Assembly (NCBI RefSeq): GCF_024753245.1
Contig: NZ_JANUGX010000008.1
Location: 1 to 64,000, forward strand
Length of the DNA stretch: 64,000 bases
Direction of reading: 5' to 3'
From: Massilia norwichensis
GTDB lineage: Bacteria; Pseudomonadota; Gammaproteobacteria; Burkholderiales; Burkholderiaceae_D
Both the position numbers and the translations under genes were made by a program. The notes below the pieces were generated by a model. That model was not told the DNA's origin and ran no database searches. It worked only from the letters and a program-made list of their open reading frames with translations. Position 1 is the stretch's first letter; every line of letters starts with the position of its first letter. Shown here in pieces: positions 33,337 through 41,965 of the stretch.

Positions 33337-34209
33337 ATGAGACTGCTGCGCACCCTGGTTGCGCTGTGCCTGCTCGCCTGTGCGGGCCTGGCATCGGCCA
33401 CCAATTACACCCTGTGGATCAACGGCCGCACCGGCGGCGGCGTCATCGGCAACTACGACAGCTTCAATTACTGGGGCCCGGCCGCGGTGGCGGCGGGCGT
33501 CAACAAGAAAGCCGTCAACTGGGACGGCCGCAGCAGCATCGCCAGCCAGAGCGTCCTGGTCCGCAATGCGCTCGACTGCTTCTGCACCGGCAATAACTGG
33601 TGTTACATCGCCACCCACAGCGCCGGCGACCTGCTGCTCGGCTACACCCTGGCCAACTACGGCGGCTCGGCGCGCATGCGCAAGAACGCGGTGGCGGCCA
33701 GCAACGGGGTGTGCGGCAACGCCGGCGGCGCCCAGACCGGCTGGAACATCAAGTGGGTGCGCGCGGCGGCCGGCTCGGGCGGCGGTTCGGAACTGGCCGA
33801 CATCGGCGCCTGGACCACCTCGGAACCGCTGGTGCAGGACGTGAAGACCAGCACCGCGCGCGCCATGTACAACCACAACGAGACGCGCGGCATCTGGTTC
33901 TACATGTACGCCGGCGCCTCGGGCGGCCTCGGCTCGGTGGTCCTGCCGGGCCAGGACGATGGCGTCGAGGCTTATCACAGCGCGGGCGGCGTGGCGGGCA
34001 GTTCCGGCACCTCGCTGTGCAATCCCGGCGACTGGTTCTGCAACGACCTGAGGCTGGGCACCGAGCCCAACCAGGGCGGCAGCACCAAATGGGCTTACCA
34101 CTCGGTCGCCTTCCGCGACGATGGCGAAGACTACGGCCACTCCACCCTCGGCAACTGGAGCGGCATCGTGTCCGTAGTGCGCAGCGCGATGGAAAGCGCG
34201 GCGCGCTAG
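33337..34209 (+). CDS. Secreted serine-hydrolase-like protein, paralog A
   Basis: 290 aa, family not recognised by name. Signal peptide residues 1-21 (ends GLASA-TNYTLW). Six mature-region cysteines probably form disulfides. A nucleophile-elbow-like segment CYIATHSAGDLLLGY places Ser at the centre of T-H-S-A-G (usual G-x-S-x-G with a changed first Gly), and a late WAYHSVAFRDD segment offers Asp and His. The mature start NYTLWINGRTGGG also suits an alpha/beta hydrolase first strand. GGAGGAG precedes the ATG. About 70% identical to the next gene by eye. Function unproven. Confidence 0.75.
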   Translation: MRLLRTLVALCLLACAGLASATNYTLWINGRTGGGVIGNYDSFNYWGPAAVAAGVNKKAVNWDGRSSIASQSVLVRNALDCFCTGNNWCYIATHSAGDLLLGYTLANYGGSARMRKNAVAASNGVCGNAGGAQTGWNIKWVRAAAGSGGGSELADIGAWTTSEPLVQDVKTSTARAMYNHNETRGIWFYMYAGASGGLGSVVLPGQDDGVEAYHSAGGVAGSSGTSLCNPGDWFCNDLRLGTEPNQGGSTKWAYHSVAFRDDGEDYGHSTLGNWSGIVSVVRSAMESAAR

Positions 34210-34279
34210 CACATTTCATGTGGCGGGCATGGCGCGTTTGCGCTTTCCGCCACACTCAGCAGTTTGTATTGTGTGGCAA

Positions 34280-34308
34280 TTGACTTGCACAAATGTCCCA
34301 TCTACATT
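34280..34308 (+). promoter_or_regulatory. Putative promoter of paralog B
   Basis: TTGACT (34280-34285), 17-base spacer, TACATT (34303-34308); 5/6 and 4/6 matches. It lies in an AT-richer gap about 90 bases before the second paralog, suggesting independent transcription. Confidence 0.5.
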
Positions 34309-34398
34309 CGACTCGGCTGTAGCACGGTCGTGCGGAATTTTTGTGTGCCCGTGCGGGCAGCAAACGCAATCCAACGACAACGAACGAGTGGAGACAAG

Positions 34399-35274
34399 AT
34401 GAGACTGATACGCACGGTACTGGCGTTGTGCCTGTTCGCGGTAGCGGGACTGGCATCGGCAACGAACTACACGTTATGGATCAACGGCCGCACAGGCGGC
34501 GGCACGATCGGCGACTACAACAGCTTCAGCTATTGGGGACCGTCGTCGACGGCCGCAGGCGTCAACAAGAAAGCCGTCAACTGGGACGGCTACAACAGCA
34601 TCGCCTCGCAGAGCGGCCACATCCGCGATGCGCTGGACTGCTTCTGCACCGGCAACAACTGGTGCTACATCGCGACCCACAGCGCGGGCGACCTGATGAT
34701 GGGCTATGTACTGGCCAACTACGGCGGCTCTTCGCGCCTGAAAAAGAACGCGGTGGCCAATTCGGCCGGCGTGTGCGGCAATGCGGACGGCAGTTCGCAG
34801 ACCGGCTGGAACATCAAGTGGGTACGCGCCGCCTCGGGCGCCGGCGGCGGCTCCGAGCTGGCCGACTACGGCTCCTGGGCGGTCGGCGATCCGCTGACCA
34901 AGGACCTCAAAACCGCCACCGCGCGCGCCATGTACAACCACAACACCACGCGCAACATCTGGTTCTACATGTACGCCGCCTCCAAGGGCACGGCCTACTC
35001 GGGCATCCTGCCGGGCCAGGACGACGAAGCGGTGGCCTACCACAGCTCGGGCGGCGTCTCGGGCAGTTCCGGCGGCTCTTACTGCAATCCCAGCGACTGG
35101 CTGTGCAACGACCTGACCCTCGGCACCGCTGCCAACGAGGGCGGCACGACCAAGTGGAGCTACCACTCGGTGTCCTTCCGCGACGACAACGAGGCGTATA
35201 ACCATTATGCGAACGGGAACTGGCAGGGCATCGTTTCCGTCGTCCGAAGTGCGATGGTGAGCAGTGCCCTCTAA
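34399..35274 (+). CDS. Secreted serine-hydrolase-like protein, paralog B
   Basis: 291 aa. Same architecture as paralog A: signal peptide (LASA-TNYTLW), CYIATHSAGDLMMGY elbow, and late YHSVSFRDD. All six mature cysteines align with paralog A. Differences cluster in surface loops (for example YSGILPGQDDEAVAYHSSGG). ATG 34399 has GGAG nearby; upstream in-frame ATG 34264 lies before the putative promoter. Its last 11 bases overlap the next gene, so the pair is translationally coupled. Confidence 0.75.
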   Translation: MRLIRTVLALCLFAVAGLASATNYTLWINGRTGGGTIGDYNSFSYWGPSSTAAGVNKKAVNWDGYNSIASQSGHIRDALDCFCTGNNWCYIATHSAGDLMMGYVLANYGGSSRLKKNAVANSAGVCGNADGSSQTGWNIKWVRAASGAGGGSELADYGSWAVGDPLTKDLKTATARAMYNHNTTRNIWFYMYAASKGTAYSGILPGQDDEAVAYHSSGGVSGSSGGSYCNPSDWLCNDLTLGTAANEGGTTKWSYHSVSFRDDNEAYNHYANGNWQGIVSVVRSAMVSSAL

Positions 35275-36556
35275 GAAACCACAGCAGGGAGGCCGGCAGC
35301 CGGCATCGCCCCGGTCCGCGCCGCGGCCCTGGTGGCGCCGGCTGGCGCTGCCCATCCTGGCCCTGGCGGTGCTCGGCATCCTGGCGTGGAGCTTTACAAG
35401 CCATGACAGCCCCGCCCCGGCGCTGACCGCCGCCCAGGCTCCGGCGCCGCAGGGCCGGCCCTTCTTCCACCCGGTCGGCGAGAGCAGCCTGCCGGCCGTC
35501 GACGAACGGCGCCAGCGCCGCGAGCAGCTGGTCAGCAATTACCAGCTGGCCGACCACACCTTCTGCAGCTACCGCGACGGCAGCCAGTACCCGGTCGGTT
35601 CGCGCCCGATGGCGGAAAACCTGGACCAGAACTATCCCAACAAGCCGGTCACCGAGATGAACCCGATGCGCCTGCAGGGCGGCGGGGCCGACGCCAGCGT
35701 GCAGCTGCAGACCTCGCAGTCGCGTGTCTACATGGCGGCCAACGAGGCGGTCGCGTTCTCGCTGCGCGCGGTGAATGCCGCCGGCCAGGTGCAGCCGCTG
35801 GTGATCACGCGCGCGGTTGCGCAGGGCATCACCTTCAGCGGTGCGCGCCAGACCCCGCAGGTGAGCATTCCCTTCGCCGACGACGGCAGCGGCTCGGACC
35901 CGGTGCCGAACGACGGCGCCTACGCCGGCGTGCTGGCGCCCGCGCAGAGCGGCCTGGCAGGCTTCAACGGCACCATCCGCACCCAGGTCAGCTACAACGT
36001 CAACGGCAAGAACGGCATGGTGGTGTTCGACGTGATCTACACCCCCGAGCTGCCGGCCATCTGGACCGGGCAGGTGCGCGAGGCGGTGGAAAACGGTTCG
36101 CTGGTCTTCATCCTGCCGGTCGAGGTGCGCATGCCCGGACGCTACGTGATCAGCGGCCGGGTCGACGATGCGCGCGGCCAGCCTTTCGCACTGCTGACCT
36201 TCAACGACCTGCTCGGCCCCGGCCCCGGCGTGGTGAAACTGACCATGTTCGGCAAACTGATGCGCGACCAGGCCGCGGCCTTGCCGCTGACCCTGCGCGA
36301 TGTCGACGGTTATCTGCTCAAGGAGAACACCGACCCCGACCGCGCCCTGATGCCGCGCCTGGAAGGCAAGGTATTGACGAGTAAAAACCATCCGCTGAAG
36401 GGTTTTTCCGATGCCGAATGGCAGAGCGAGGAGCGTTCGCGCTACCTGACCGAGTTCGCCAAGGACGTCAATCTGGCGAAGAACGAATTGCAGGCTTTCG
36501 ACCCCGGCCAGCCGCTGCCGCCGAGCGAGTGCGGTCCAAAGCCGGCTGCGCGGTAG
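35264..36556 (+). CDS. Membrane-anchored protein, choice-of-anchor-X-like
   Basis: 430 aa. Basic Pro-rich N-terminus, one transmembrane helix (about residues 25-45), then a large extracytoplasmic part. The segment IPFADDGSGSDPVPNDGAYAG (split: FADDGSGSDPVPNDG) resembles the beta-sandwich of choice-of-anchor X proteins. The overlap with paralog B implies stoichiometric production, so it may act as a partner, foldase or inhibitor of the secreted hydrolase-like proteins, analogous to lipase-specific foldases. That role is inference; no foldase motif is recognised. Confidence 0.7.
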   Translation: MPSKKPQQGGRQPASPRSAPRPWWRRLALPILALAVLGILAWSFTSHDSPAPALTAAQAPAPQGRPFFHPVGESSLPAVDERRQRREQLVSNYQLADHTFCSYRDGSQYPVGSRPMAENLDQNYPNKPVTEMNPMRLQGGGADASVQLQTSQSRVYMAANEAVAFSLRAVNAAGQVQPLVITRAVAQGITFSGARQTPQVSIPFADDGSGSDPVPNDGAYAGVLAPAQSGLAGFNGTIRTQVSYNVNGKNGMVVFDVIYTPELPAIWTGQVREAVENGSLVFILPVEVRMPGRYVISGRVDDARGQPFALLTFNDLLGPGPGVVKLTMFGKLMRDQAAALPLTLRDVDGYLLKENTDPDRALMPRLEGKVLTSKNHPLKGFSDAEWQSEERSRYLTEFAKDVNLAKNELQAFDPGQPLPPSECGPKPAAR

Positions 36557-36565
36557 AATGTGCGG

Positions 36566-37183
36566 ATGGCAGATTCGATTCTCAGCTACGACAAGGATGA
36601 TCTTCTCAGCAAGCTGGCGGCATTCCCGCTGGAGGCGCGCCTGGCCTGCGCCGCGGCGGCGGCCACTCGCCTGATGCCGGCCTGCGAGCGCTTCGCCGTG
36701 GTCCAGGGCACAGGACGGGAAGGGCGCGCGCGCGACATCGTCGCCGAACTGTGGCAATGCATCCTGTCCGGCGACCCGGGCCAGCAGCCCTGGCCGGCGG
36801 TCCTCGACGAAGTCATGGCCATGATTCCACGCGAGGATGCCGGCGGCGGCCTGCTGGCCTCGATGGCCGAGGACGGCCTGGCCTCGCTGGCCTATGCGAT
36901 CCGCTGCCTGCTGGTGGGCGATCCCGGCCAGGCCGAACTGGCGGTCGGGCGCGAGTACGATGCCACCGACCAGGCCGCCGTAACCCTGACCGGCGTGGTG
37001 CCGAACACCCCCAAAAAGGAGGCGCGGTTGCTGGCCCATCCGCTGATCCAGCGCGCGCTGGCGCGCCAGCATCACGACCTCGAATTGCTGCGGCGCGGCG
37101 ATGTCGAGGCGCTGCTGCGCCAGGCCGTCGCCAATCCGACCTTCAGCGAACAGGAGCTCGCCGGCTTCGACAGCGTAAAATAG
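36566..37183 (+). CDS. DUF416 family protein (YjaG-like)
   Basis: 205 aa cytosolic, all-helical. Pattern LEARLACAAAAATRLMPACERF followed by VAELWQCIL, the aspartate/glutamate-rich middle and a helical C-terminus resembles DUF416/YjaG (segment split: residues about 20-41). Function unknown. ATG 36566 is preferred over GTG 36560 although neither has a strong ribosome-binding site. Ten bases after the anchor protein gene. Confidence 0.62.
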   Translation: MADSILSYDKDDLLSKLAAFPLEARLACAAAAATRLMPACERFAVVQGTGREGRARDIVAELWQCILSGDPGQQPWPAVLDEVMAMIPREDAGGGLLASMAEDGLASLAYAIRCLLVGDPGQAELAVGREYDATDQAAVTLTGVVPNTPKKEARLLAHPLIQRALARQHHDLELLRRGDVEALLRQAVANPTFSEQELAGFDSVK

Positions 37184-37213
37184 CGTCTTGTACGCACATT
37201 ATTGAGAATAAGC

Positions 37214-38161
37214 ATGTCGATTCAATGGTTCCCGGGCCACATGGCCGCTGCCCGCAAGCAGGCTGCGGAGCAGATGGAAAACACCGATGTGGTCATCGAG
37301 GTCCTGGACGCACGATTGCCGCAGGCGAGCAGCAACCCGATGGTCGAGGAACTGCGCAAGTTCCGCAACAAACCCTGCCTGAAGGTCCTGAACAAGACCG
37401 ACCTGGCCGACCCCGTGGCGACCGCCGCCTGGGCCGCCTGGTACGACGCTCAGGACGGCGTCACCGCCTATCCGATGACGACCAAGAAGCCGTCCGACGT
37501 CGCCCGCATCCCCGAGCTGTGCAAGCAGTTGGCGCCGCACCGCGGCGTGCCGACCAAGCCGCTGCGCATCATGATCATGGGCATCCCCAACGTCGGCAAG
37601 TCGACCCTGATGAACGCGCTGCTGAAAAAGCGCGTGGCCAAGGTCGGCGACGAACCGGCCGTCACCAAGGCCCAGCAGAAGATCTACCTCGACAAGTTCA
37701 CGGTGCTGGTCGACACCCCCGGCATGCTGTGGCCGAAGATCGCCATGGAAAGCGACGGCCTGATGCTGGCCGCCAGCCACGCCGTCGGCACCAATGCCGT
37801 GATCGAGGAAGAAGTGGCCGAATTCCTCGGCACGCTGCTGCTGGAGCGCTACCCGCAACTCCTGAGCGCGCGCTACGGCTTCAAGACCGGGGGCATGGAC
37901 GGCTTCGGCGTGATCGAGGGCGTGGCCCAGCGCCGCGGCTTCCGCGTGCGCGGCGGCGACTTCGACTACGAAAAGGCCTCGCACGTGTTCCTGCAGGACT
38001 ACCGCCAGGGCGCGCTGGGCCGCATCAGCCTGGAAACCCCGGCAACCCGCGCCGAGGCGCTCGAGAAGCACCGCATCGAGATGGAAGAGAAGGCGCGGCT
38101 TGCGGAGGAGAAGGCGGCCAGGAAGGCTGAAGAGGCGGCGCGCGGCAAGCGTGGGACCTAA
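37214..38161 (+). CDS. Ribosome biogenesis GTPase RbgA/YlqF-like
   Basis: 315 aa circularly permuted GTPase: G4 NKTDLAD (about residue 64) comes before G1 GIPNVGKSTLMNALL and G3 DTPGML. N-terminal signature IQWFPGHMAAARK is typical for YlqF. Acts in 50S assembly in Firmicutes; in proteobacteria the role is less defined. The C-terminus carries a Lys/Glu/Ala-rich helix. ATG 37214 chosen for the MSIQWFPGHM start. Confidence 0.93.
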   Translation: MSIQWFPGHMAAARKQAAEQMENTDVVIEVLDARLPQASSNPMVEELRKFRNKPCLKVLNKTDLADPVATAAWAAWYDAQDGVTAYPMTTKKPSDVARIPELCKQLAPHRGVPTKPLRIMIMGIPNVGKSTLMNALLKKRVAKVGDEPAVTKAQQKIYLDKFTVLVDTPGMLWPKIAMESDGLMLAASHAVGTNAVIEEEVAEFLGTLLLERYPQLLSARYGFKTGGMDGFGVIEGVAQRRGFRVRGGDFDYEKASHVFLQDYRQGALGRISLETPATRAEALEKHRIEMEEKARLAEEKAARKAEEAARGKRGT

Positions 38162-38202
38162 GATTTCGATTGGAGCCGGCGCCGGTCGGCTACCAATTGC
38201 AT

Positions 38203-38775
38203 CTACTTTACGGTGCTGAAGTAGGGTTTGAAGGCTTCTTGGAGTTCTGGGGAAAGCCGGTCGAAGTCGATACGCTGGTTCCTGATTTCAGCGCGCAGCT
38301 TATCTTGGCCACCCACGGCGCGAACGAGCCTTGCTACAAGATCCTGCGCGAGCTGCCGCAGGATGGGAAGCGGTATCTGGTTGGGGTCCCGCGCCTCGAA
38401 CGACTCATCTGCCGGGTCGTCTATGCATTTGTTTCCGGTTACTGCGTAAAGGCCTCCGCGCTGGATTGGCTCGTACAGTGATTGCCCGGCTTCCCGATGG
38501 CGTCGCTTGGCATACCCCGAGACAACGTAGTAGCTGCTTGCCGCGTCGTATGCACGTGCGAAAATCCATTCGTGGAGGACCCAGTTCCCGGTGTCCCTTG
38601 AGCACAAAGCGCTTATTTCACTCGGTAATGCTTCCAGCTTGACCCGGGCGTCCAGTCGCAGGCCAATCGCCGGCTCGATCACGTATCGAGGAGGCTTGTC
38701 GCCGGCTGTCGCCACATTACCGGCGGTCATGAGAAGGACTGCGAGGATGACGCGCTTAGTAACGATAGACGACAT
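38203..38775 (-). CDS. Exported immunity-protein candidate (Tai-like)
   Basis: 190 aa, family not recognised. Signal peptide residues 1-25 (VATAG-DKPP) predicts a periplasmic product. Mature part has one Cys pair (CSRDTGNW, NKCIDDP) and a helical C-terminus. Overlaps the amidase-like gene by 20 bases and follows Hcp, so it is best explained as the immunity protein that protects the cell from the effector's cell-wall activity. That assignment is from context, not homology. Confidence 0.6.
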   Translation of the reverse strand: MSSIVTKRVILAVLLMTAGNVATAGDKPPRYVIEPAIGLRLDARVKLEALPSEISALCSRDTGNWVLHEWIFARAYDAASSYYVVSGYAKRRHREAGQSLYEPIQRGGLYAVTGNKCIDDPADESFEARDPNQIPLPILRQLAQDLVARLVRAVGGQDKLRAEIRNQRIDFDRLSPELQEAFKPYFSTVK

Positions 38776-39139
38776 AATGTGGTTTCTCCGTGCGATAAGC
38801 CGGTCCAGCCCAAAAGTCGTTCTGGACGAAATCGGAAATCCAGCTCTTTCCGTCATACGCTGCCACATGCCCAGCCGTGCTGCCCTTGTATGGCGCCATG
38901 ACCATGACGTCCCCCTTGAGGAAGCTGAAGCGGGCAGGATCGTCTACCGTGATCTCGTGGAACCCCAGCATTTCAAGGGCCGGACCGAATTCCTTTCCGG
39001 TAGCCGGATACCGGCCATGGAACTCAGCTCCGCCCGCCTGCAGCGCCTTGCGTACGAACTCGCCACATCGCCTTTTTCCGTACTTGGGCAAAGCGCGCTT
39101 GCGCAGATGTGCCGTAAATTTCTCCAGATCGACAGGCAT
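38756..39139 (-). CDS. Type VI amidase-like effector candidate (Cys/His hydrolase)
   Basis: 127 aa with no signal peptide, as expected for an Hcp-delivered effector. KRRCGEFVRKALQAGG gives a catalytic Cys (residue 23) at a helix start and GDVMVMAPYKGSTAGHVAAY gives the His, the arrangement of NlpC/P60 and CHAP amidases such as Tae1. The C-terminal YVVYRY strand also fits. ATG 39139 lies 8 bases from the Hcp stop. Predicted to cut peptide cross-links in peptidoglycan; not tested. Confidence 0.68.
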   Translation of the reverse strand: MPVDLEKFTAHLRKRALPKYGKRRCGEFVRKALQAGGAEFHGRYPATGKEFGPALEMLGFHEITVDDPARFSFLKGDVMVMAPYKGSTAGHVAAYDGKSWISDFVQNDFWAGPAYRTEKPHYVVYRY

Positions 39140-39146
39140 GGCACAC

Positions 39147-39641
39147 CTATGCGATCTTGTTGGTCGCCAGGTCCCAACCGCCGGCGGTATTTCCTCCACT
39201 GCCGCCGCCGATTTTCTGCTGGGTGTACTTCCACTTGATCCTGGAGAACTTCAGGTTGACGGTTTCGGACAAGAAGGAATCGGCACCGCCCAGGTGAGGC
39301 TTGACCATACCGATCAGGACGTTCTCCAGTTCGACGTCGAAATACTTTACGCGTTCGCCGTTGCCGTCAGCACGGAAGAACTCGAACTTCGCTTTGGGGA
39401 TGGTTTTACCGGCTGCGCAGGTCTGTAGAAGAATAGGGGAAGACAGATCGGTCAGCTTGGAGAACGAGATGTCGGAGAGCTCGGCGCGCTCGGCGGTGTG
39501 CCCGCCGCCGGTCGACGCGGTGGCGCTGCGGGGCTGGTGCACGCCCCAATGGATGCCGGTTACCTCGATCCAGTCCTTGTGCTTGTCGTCGTGGGACTCG
39601 CCCTTGATGCCGTCGATTTGCAGATATACGTCGATTGCCAT
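39147..39641 (-). CDS. hcp: Type VI secretion tube protein Hcp
   Basis: 164 aa. MAIDVYLQIDGIKGES is the canonical Hcp1 start; HTAERAELSDISFSK, VKYFDVELENVLIGMV and the final FSRIKWKYTQQ complete the ring-forming fold. Hcp stacks into the inner tube and can carry small effectors in its lumen. No tss genes are in the window, so this is an orphan Hcp, followed directly by an effector and immunity candidate. GGAGAG lies 6 bases before ATG 39641. Confidence 0.94.
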   Translation of the reverse strand: MAIDVYLQIDGIKGESHDDKHKDWIEVTGIHWGVHQPRSATASTGGGHTAERAELSDISFSKLTDLSSPILLQTCAAGKTIPKAKFEFFRADGNGERVKYFDVELENVLIGMVKPHLGGADSFLSETVNLKFSRIKWKYTQQKIGGGSGGNTAGGWDLATNKIA

Positions 39642-39793
39642 GCCGTCTCTCCATAAGTTGGCGAACTCAAGAGGGCATTGTTGCGTCGTACTGCCTTTCC
39701 GACTTTGGGCATGCTCAAGCTGGTCTTTCTCCGCAAGAGGCGAACCCACATGCATTTTCCATGTCTTACGGCAGACAACAACAGGAGAATCGA

Positions 39794-40078
39794 ATGCCAA
39801 CACGCTATGGAACAGCCAATATGCTGGCGCAGAACCGGGCTTACCGCGAACTGGAATCCGAATATAGCCCGGAGGTCGCACGATGCCTGACCTCACGTAA
39901 CCTGTTGAGACATGGTGTCGATGTGTCGGATGCCGACGTTGCAGCTTGGGCGCGGATTAATGGGCAGTGCTGCAAGGCTCACCTGGACATTCGGGACGAA
40001 GTCAGGCGCGCGGAGCGGACGGCATCGGTAGCGGCAGGCACCGCTGTCGACCGAATCAACGCGAAAACGACAAGGTGA
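39794..40078 (+). CDS. Small hypothetical protein divergent from hcp
   Basis: 94 aa, not recognised. Charged, helical, with three cysteines (ARCLTSRN, GQCCKAHL) and no signal peptide or membrane segment. A very good ribosome-binding site (CAGGAGAATCG) precedes ATG 39794. The frame is open upstream, but only this start is supported. Shares the divergent promoter region 39642-39793 with hcp. Might belong to the T6SS cassette; no evidence beyond proximity. Confidence 0.6.
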   Translation: MPTRYGTANMLAQNRAYRELESEYSPEVARCLTSRNLLRHGVDVSDADVAAWARINGQCCKAHLDIRDEVRRAERTASVAAGTAVDRINAKTTR

Positions 40079-40082
40079 GAGA

Positions 40083-40910
40083 TCAGCTGGCAGTGTCCGC
40101 CGCAGCCGCCCCAAACCTGAAGCTCGACACCGTCAACGCCCCAAAGAAACTCTCCTCGTGATACACGCAGGCCGCCTGCTCCTGCTCAGCCGCTCCCAGC
40201 GCCACCCACAGCGGCACCAGGTGATCCTCGCGCGGATGCGCATGGCGCGCATACGGCGCCTCGCTCCAGTGCAGCAGCGCCTGTTCGCGATCCTGCGGCG
40301 ACAATTCCAGCAGCACATGCTGCAGCCAGGTGTCGAAGGCGTGCGACGCCAGCGCGCCGCCGGGGCCGAACTGGCGCAGGTTGTGGAAGGACAGGCCGCT
40401 GCCGACGATCAGCACGCCCTCGTCGCGCAGCGGCGCCAGCGCGCGGCCGGCGGCCAGGTGCACCGCCGGATCGTAGCCGTGGCGGATCGACAGCTGCACC
40501 ACCGGCATGTCGGCCTCCGGGTAGACCGGGTACAGCATCGAGAAGGTGCCGTGGTCGAAGCCGCGCGCCGCATCGAGCGCGGCCGGGTGGCCGGCGCCGT
40601 TCAGCAGTTCGGCCACGCGCGCGGCCAGCTGCGGGTCGCCCGGCGCCGGGTACTGGATCTGGTAGGTGTGCGGCGGGAAGCCGCCGTAGTCGTAGATCAT
40701 GCCGGGCGCCGGATTGCTCGACACCGTGAACGCGTCGGTCTCCCAGTGGCTGGTCACCACCAGCACCGCCTTCGGGCGCACGCCCACCTGGCGCTTGATG
40801 TCGACCAGCGAGGCTTCGAGTTTGTCGTAGGCGCCGCCGTACTGGGCCTTCATCCAGGGCCAGGGGCCGCCGCCGTGGGAGACGAAATAAGTGGGCAGGC
40901 GGGTGGTCAT
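40083..40910 (-). CDS. ygiD: 4,5-DOPA dioxygenase extradiol-family protein
   Basis: 275 aa. LigB-type extradiol ring-cleavage fold: YFVSHGGGPW at the N-terminus, VVTSHWETD, GFDHGTFSMLYPVYPEAD and SGLSFHNL carry the conserved metal-binding His residues. E. coli YgiD opens L-DOPA; the natural substrate here is unknown. ATG 40910 has AGGAG 6 bases upstream. The frame is open much further upstream but overlaps the next element and other genes. Confidence 0.88.
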   Translation of the reverse strand: MTTRLPTYFVSHGGGPWPWMKAQYGGAYDKLEASLVDIKRQVGVRPKAVLVVTSHWETDAFTVSSNPAPGMIYDYGGFPPHTYQIQYPAPGDPQLAARVAELLNGAGHPAALDAARGFDHGTFSMLYPVYPEADMPVVQLSIRHGYDPAVHLAAGRALAPLRDEGVLIVGSGLSFHNLRQFGPGGALASHAFDTWLQHVLLELSPQDREQALLHWSEAPYARHAHPREDHLVPLWVALGAAEQEQAACVYHEESFFGALTVSSFRFGAAAADTAS

Positions 40911-40972
40911 GGCGGCTCCTTGGCGGGACAGTGAAACGGCCATGGTAGCGCATCCGTGTCGAATGCGTTGGC

Positions 40973-41012
40973 CGCCCCTCGTCGTTCCCGCCTGCGCGGG
41001 AATGACGAGGGG
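40973..41012. repeat. REP-like repeat, single unit
   Basis: GCCCCTCGTCGTTCCCGC-CTG-hairpin-GCGGGAATGACGAGGGGC, an 18-bp stem with one mismatch. Single-unit member of the CGTCATTCCCGC family, placed where it could also terminate the minus-strand membrane-protein gene. Confidence 0.8.
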
Positions 41013-41032
41013 CGGGACGACGGTCGTGCAGC

Positions 41033-41965
41033 TTACTGCGGCCGCGCCCGCACCAAGGCCATCATCGCAAACAGCCGCGCACTGCGCATCCAGCCCAGCA
41101 CCAGCACCACCAGCTGCGCCAGCAGGACGGCGCCGACCGTGCCGGCCCCGCCCAGCGCCGGCACGTGCAGGCGCGCCACCGCCAGCAGCGCGGCCAGCAG
41201 CAGGCCGAGGCCGGTGACGATCACGTACACGCCCAGCAGCGACAGCGGCCGGCGCAGCATCAGGCGCACGCCGCCCCACCAGGCGACGATGGCCGAGCGG
41301 CGCCGGCGTTCGTTGGCCAGCAGCGCGCGGCCGGCGTCGAGGGTCGCGTGCACCAGCACGAAGGCCACCGCGGTGGCGATCAGCGCCAGGTGCGAGGCGC
41401 GGTCGGCATCGCTTTCCAGGATCGCGCTCTCGGCGGATTTGCCGGCCACCTTGAAGGCCACGGCGGCGACGATGCCGACGATGAGCAGCGGGATCGCGCT
41501 CCACACCATCATGCGGAACATGCGCGCATATTCCTGGGCGCCGCCGGCCAGCAGGTCGATGAAGCCGGGACGACGGGTGGCGCGCGCGGCATGGATGCTC
41601 ATCCCGGCCAGCAGCGGCGACAGCAGCAGGGTCATTGCCAGCGCGACGATGCCGCCCAGGCTCATGGCCGGGCCGAAGCGCTCGCGCACGCTGCCCATCA
41701 GGTCGGCGATGGCCAGCATGTCGAGTTTGTTCGCCAGCGCCGGTGCATGCACCGAGTGGTCGAGGTTCGCGCCCAGCATCTGCCAGACCGGCAGGCTGGC
41801 GGCGAGGGTCGGCAGCAGGAGCAGCAGGGCCCACCACAGCATCAGGCGCCATTGCAGCGCGGCGCGTATTGCGCTGAGCAGGGGCCGCAGGCCGTGGCGG
41901 CGGCGCGCGCCGGCGTTCTGCGGCGCCAGCGAAGGGGAGTCGAGGGTCTGGTCGGTGCTCATCAT
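41033..41965 (-). CDS. Multipass membrane protein, hypothetical
   Basis: 310 aa with about six transmembrane helices (near residues 34-56, 96-118, 148-172, 190-212, 230-255, 262-285), each visible as an Ala/Leu/Val-rich run. No motif recognised. Coupled to the M1 peptidase gene through an ATGA overlap at 41962-41965; M2 (41962) is an equally possible start. Perhaps a membrane partner for the peptidase; function unknown. Confidence 0.75.
   Translation of the reverse strand: MMSTDQTLDSPSLAPQNAGARRRHGLRPLLSAIRAALQWRLMLWWALLLLLPTLAASLPVWQMLGANLDHSVHAPALANKLDMLAIADLMGSVRERFGPAMSLGGIVALAMTLLLSPLLAGMSIHAARATRRPGFIDLLAGGAQEYARMFRMMVWSAIPLLIVGIVAAVAFKVAGKSAESAILESDADRASHLALIATAVAFVLVHATLDAGRALLANERRRRSAIVAWWGGVRLMLRRPLSLLGVYVIVTGLGLLLAALLAVARLHVPALGGAGTVGAVLLAQLVVLVLGWMRSARLFAMMALVRARPQ

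Noticed and set aside
38170..38481. 103-codon plus-strand frame after the YlqF gene
   Set aside because: Opposite the exported immunity candidate, which has a signal peptide and coupling to its neighbour.
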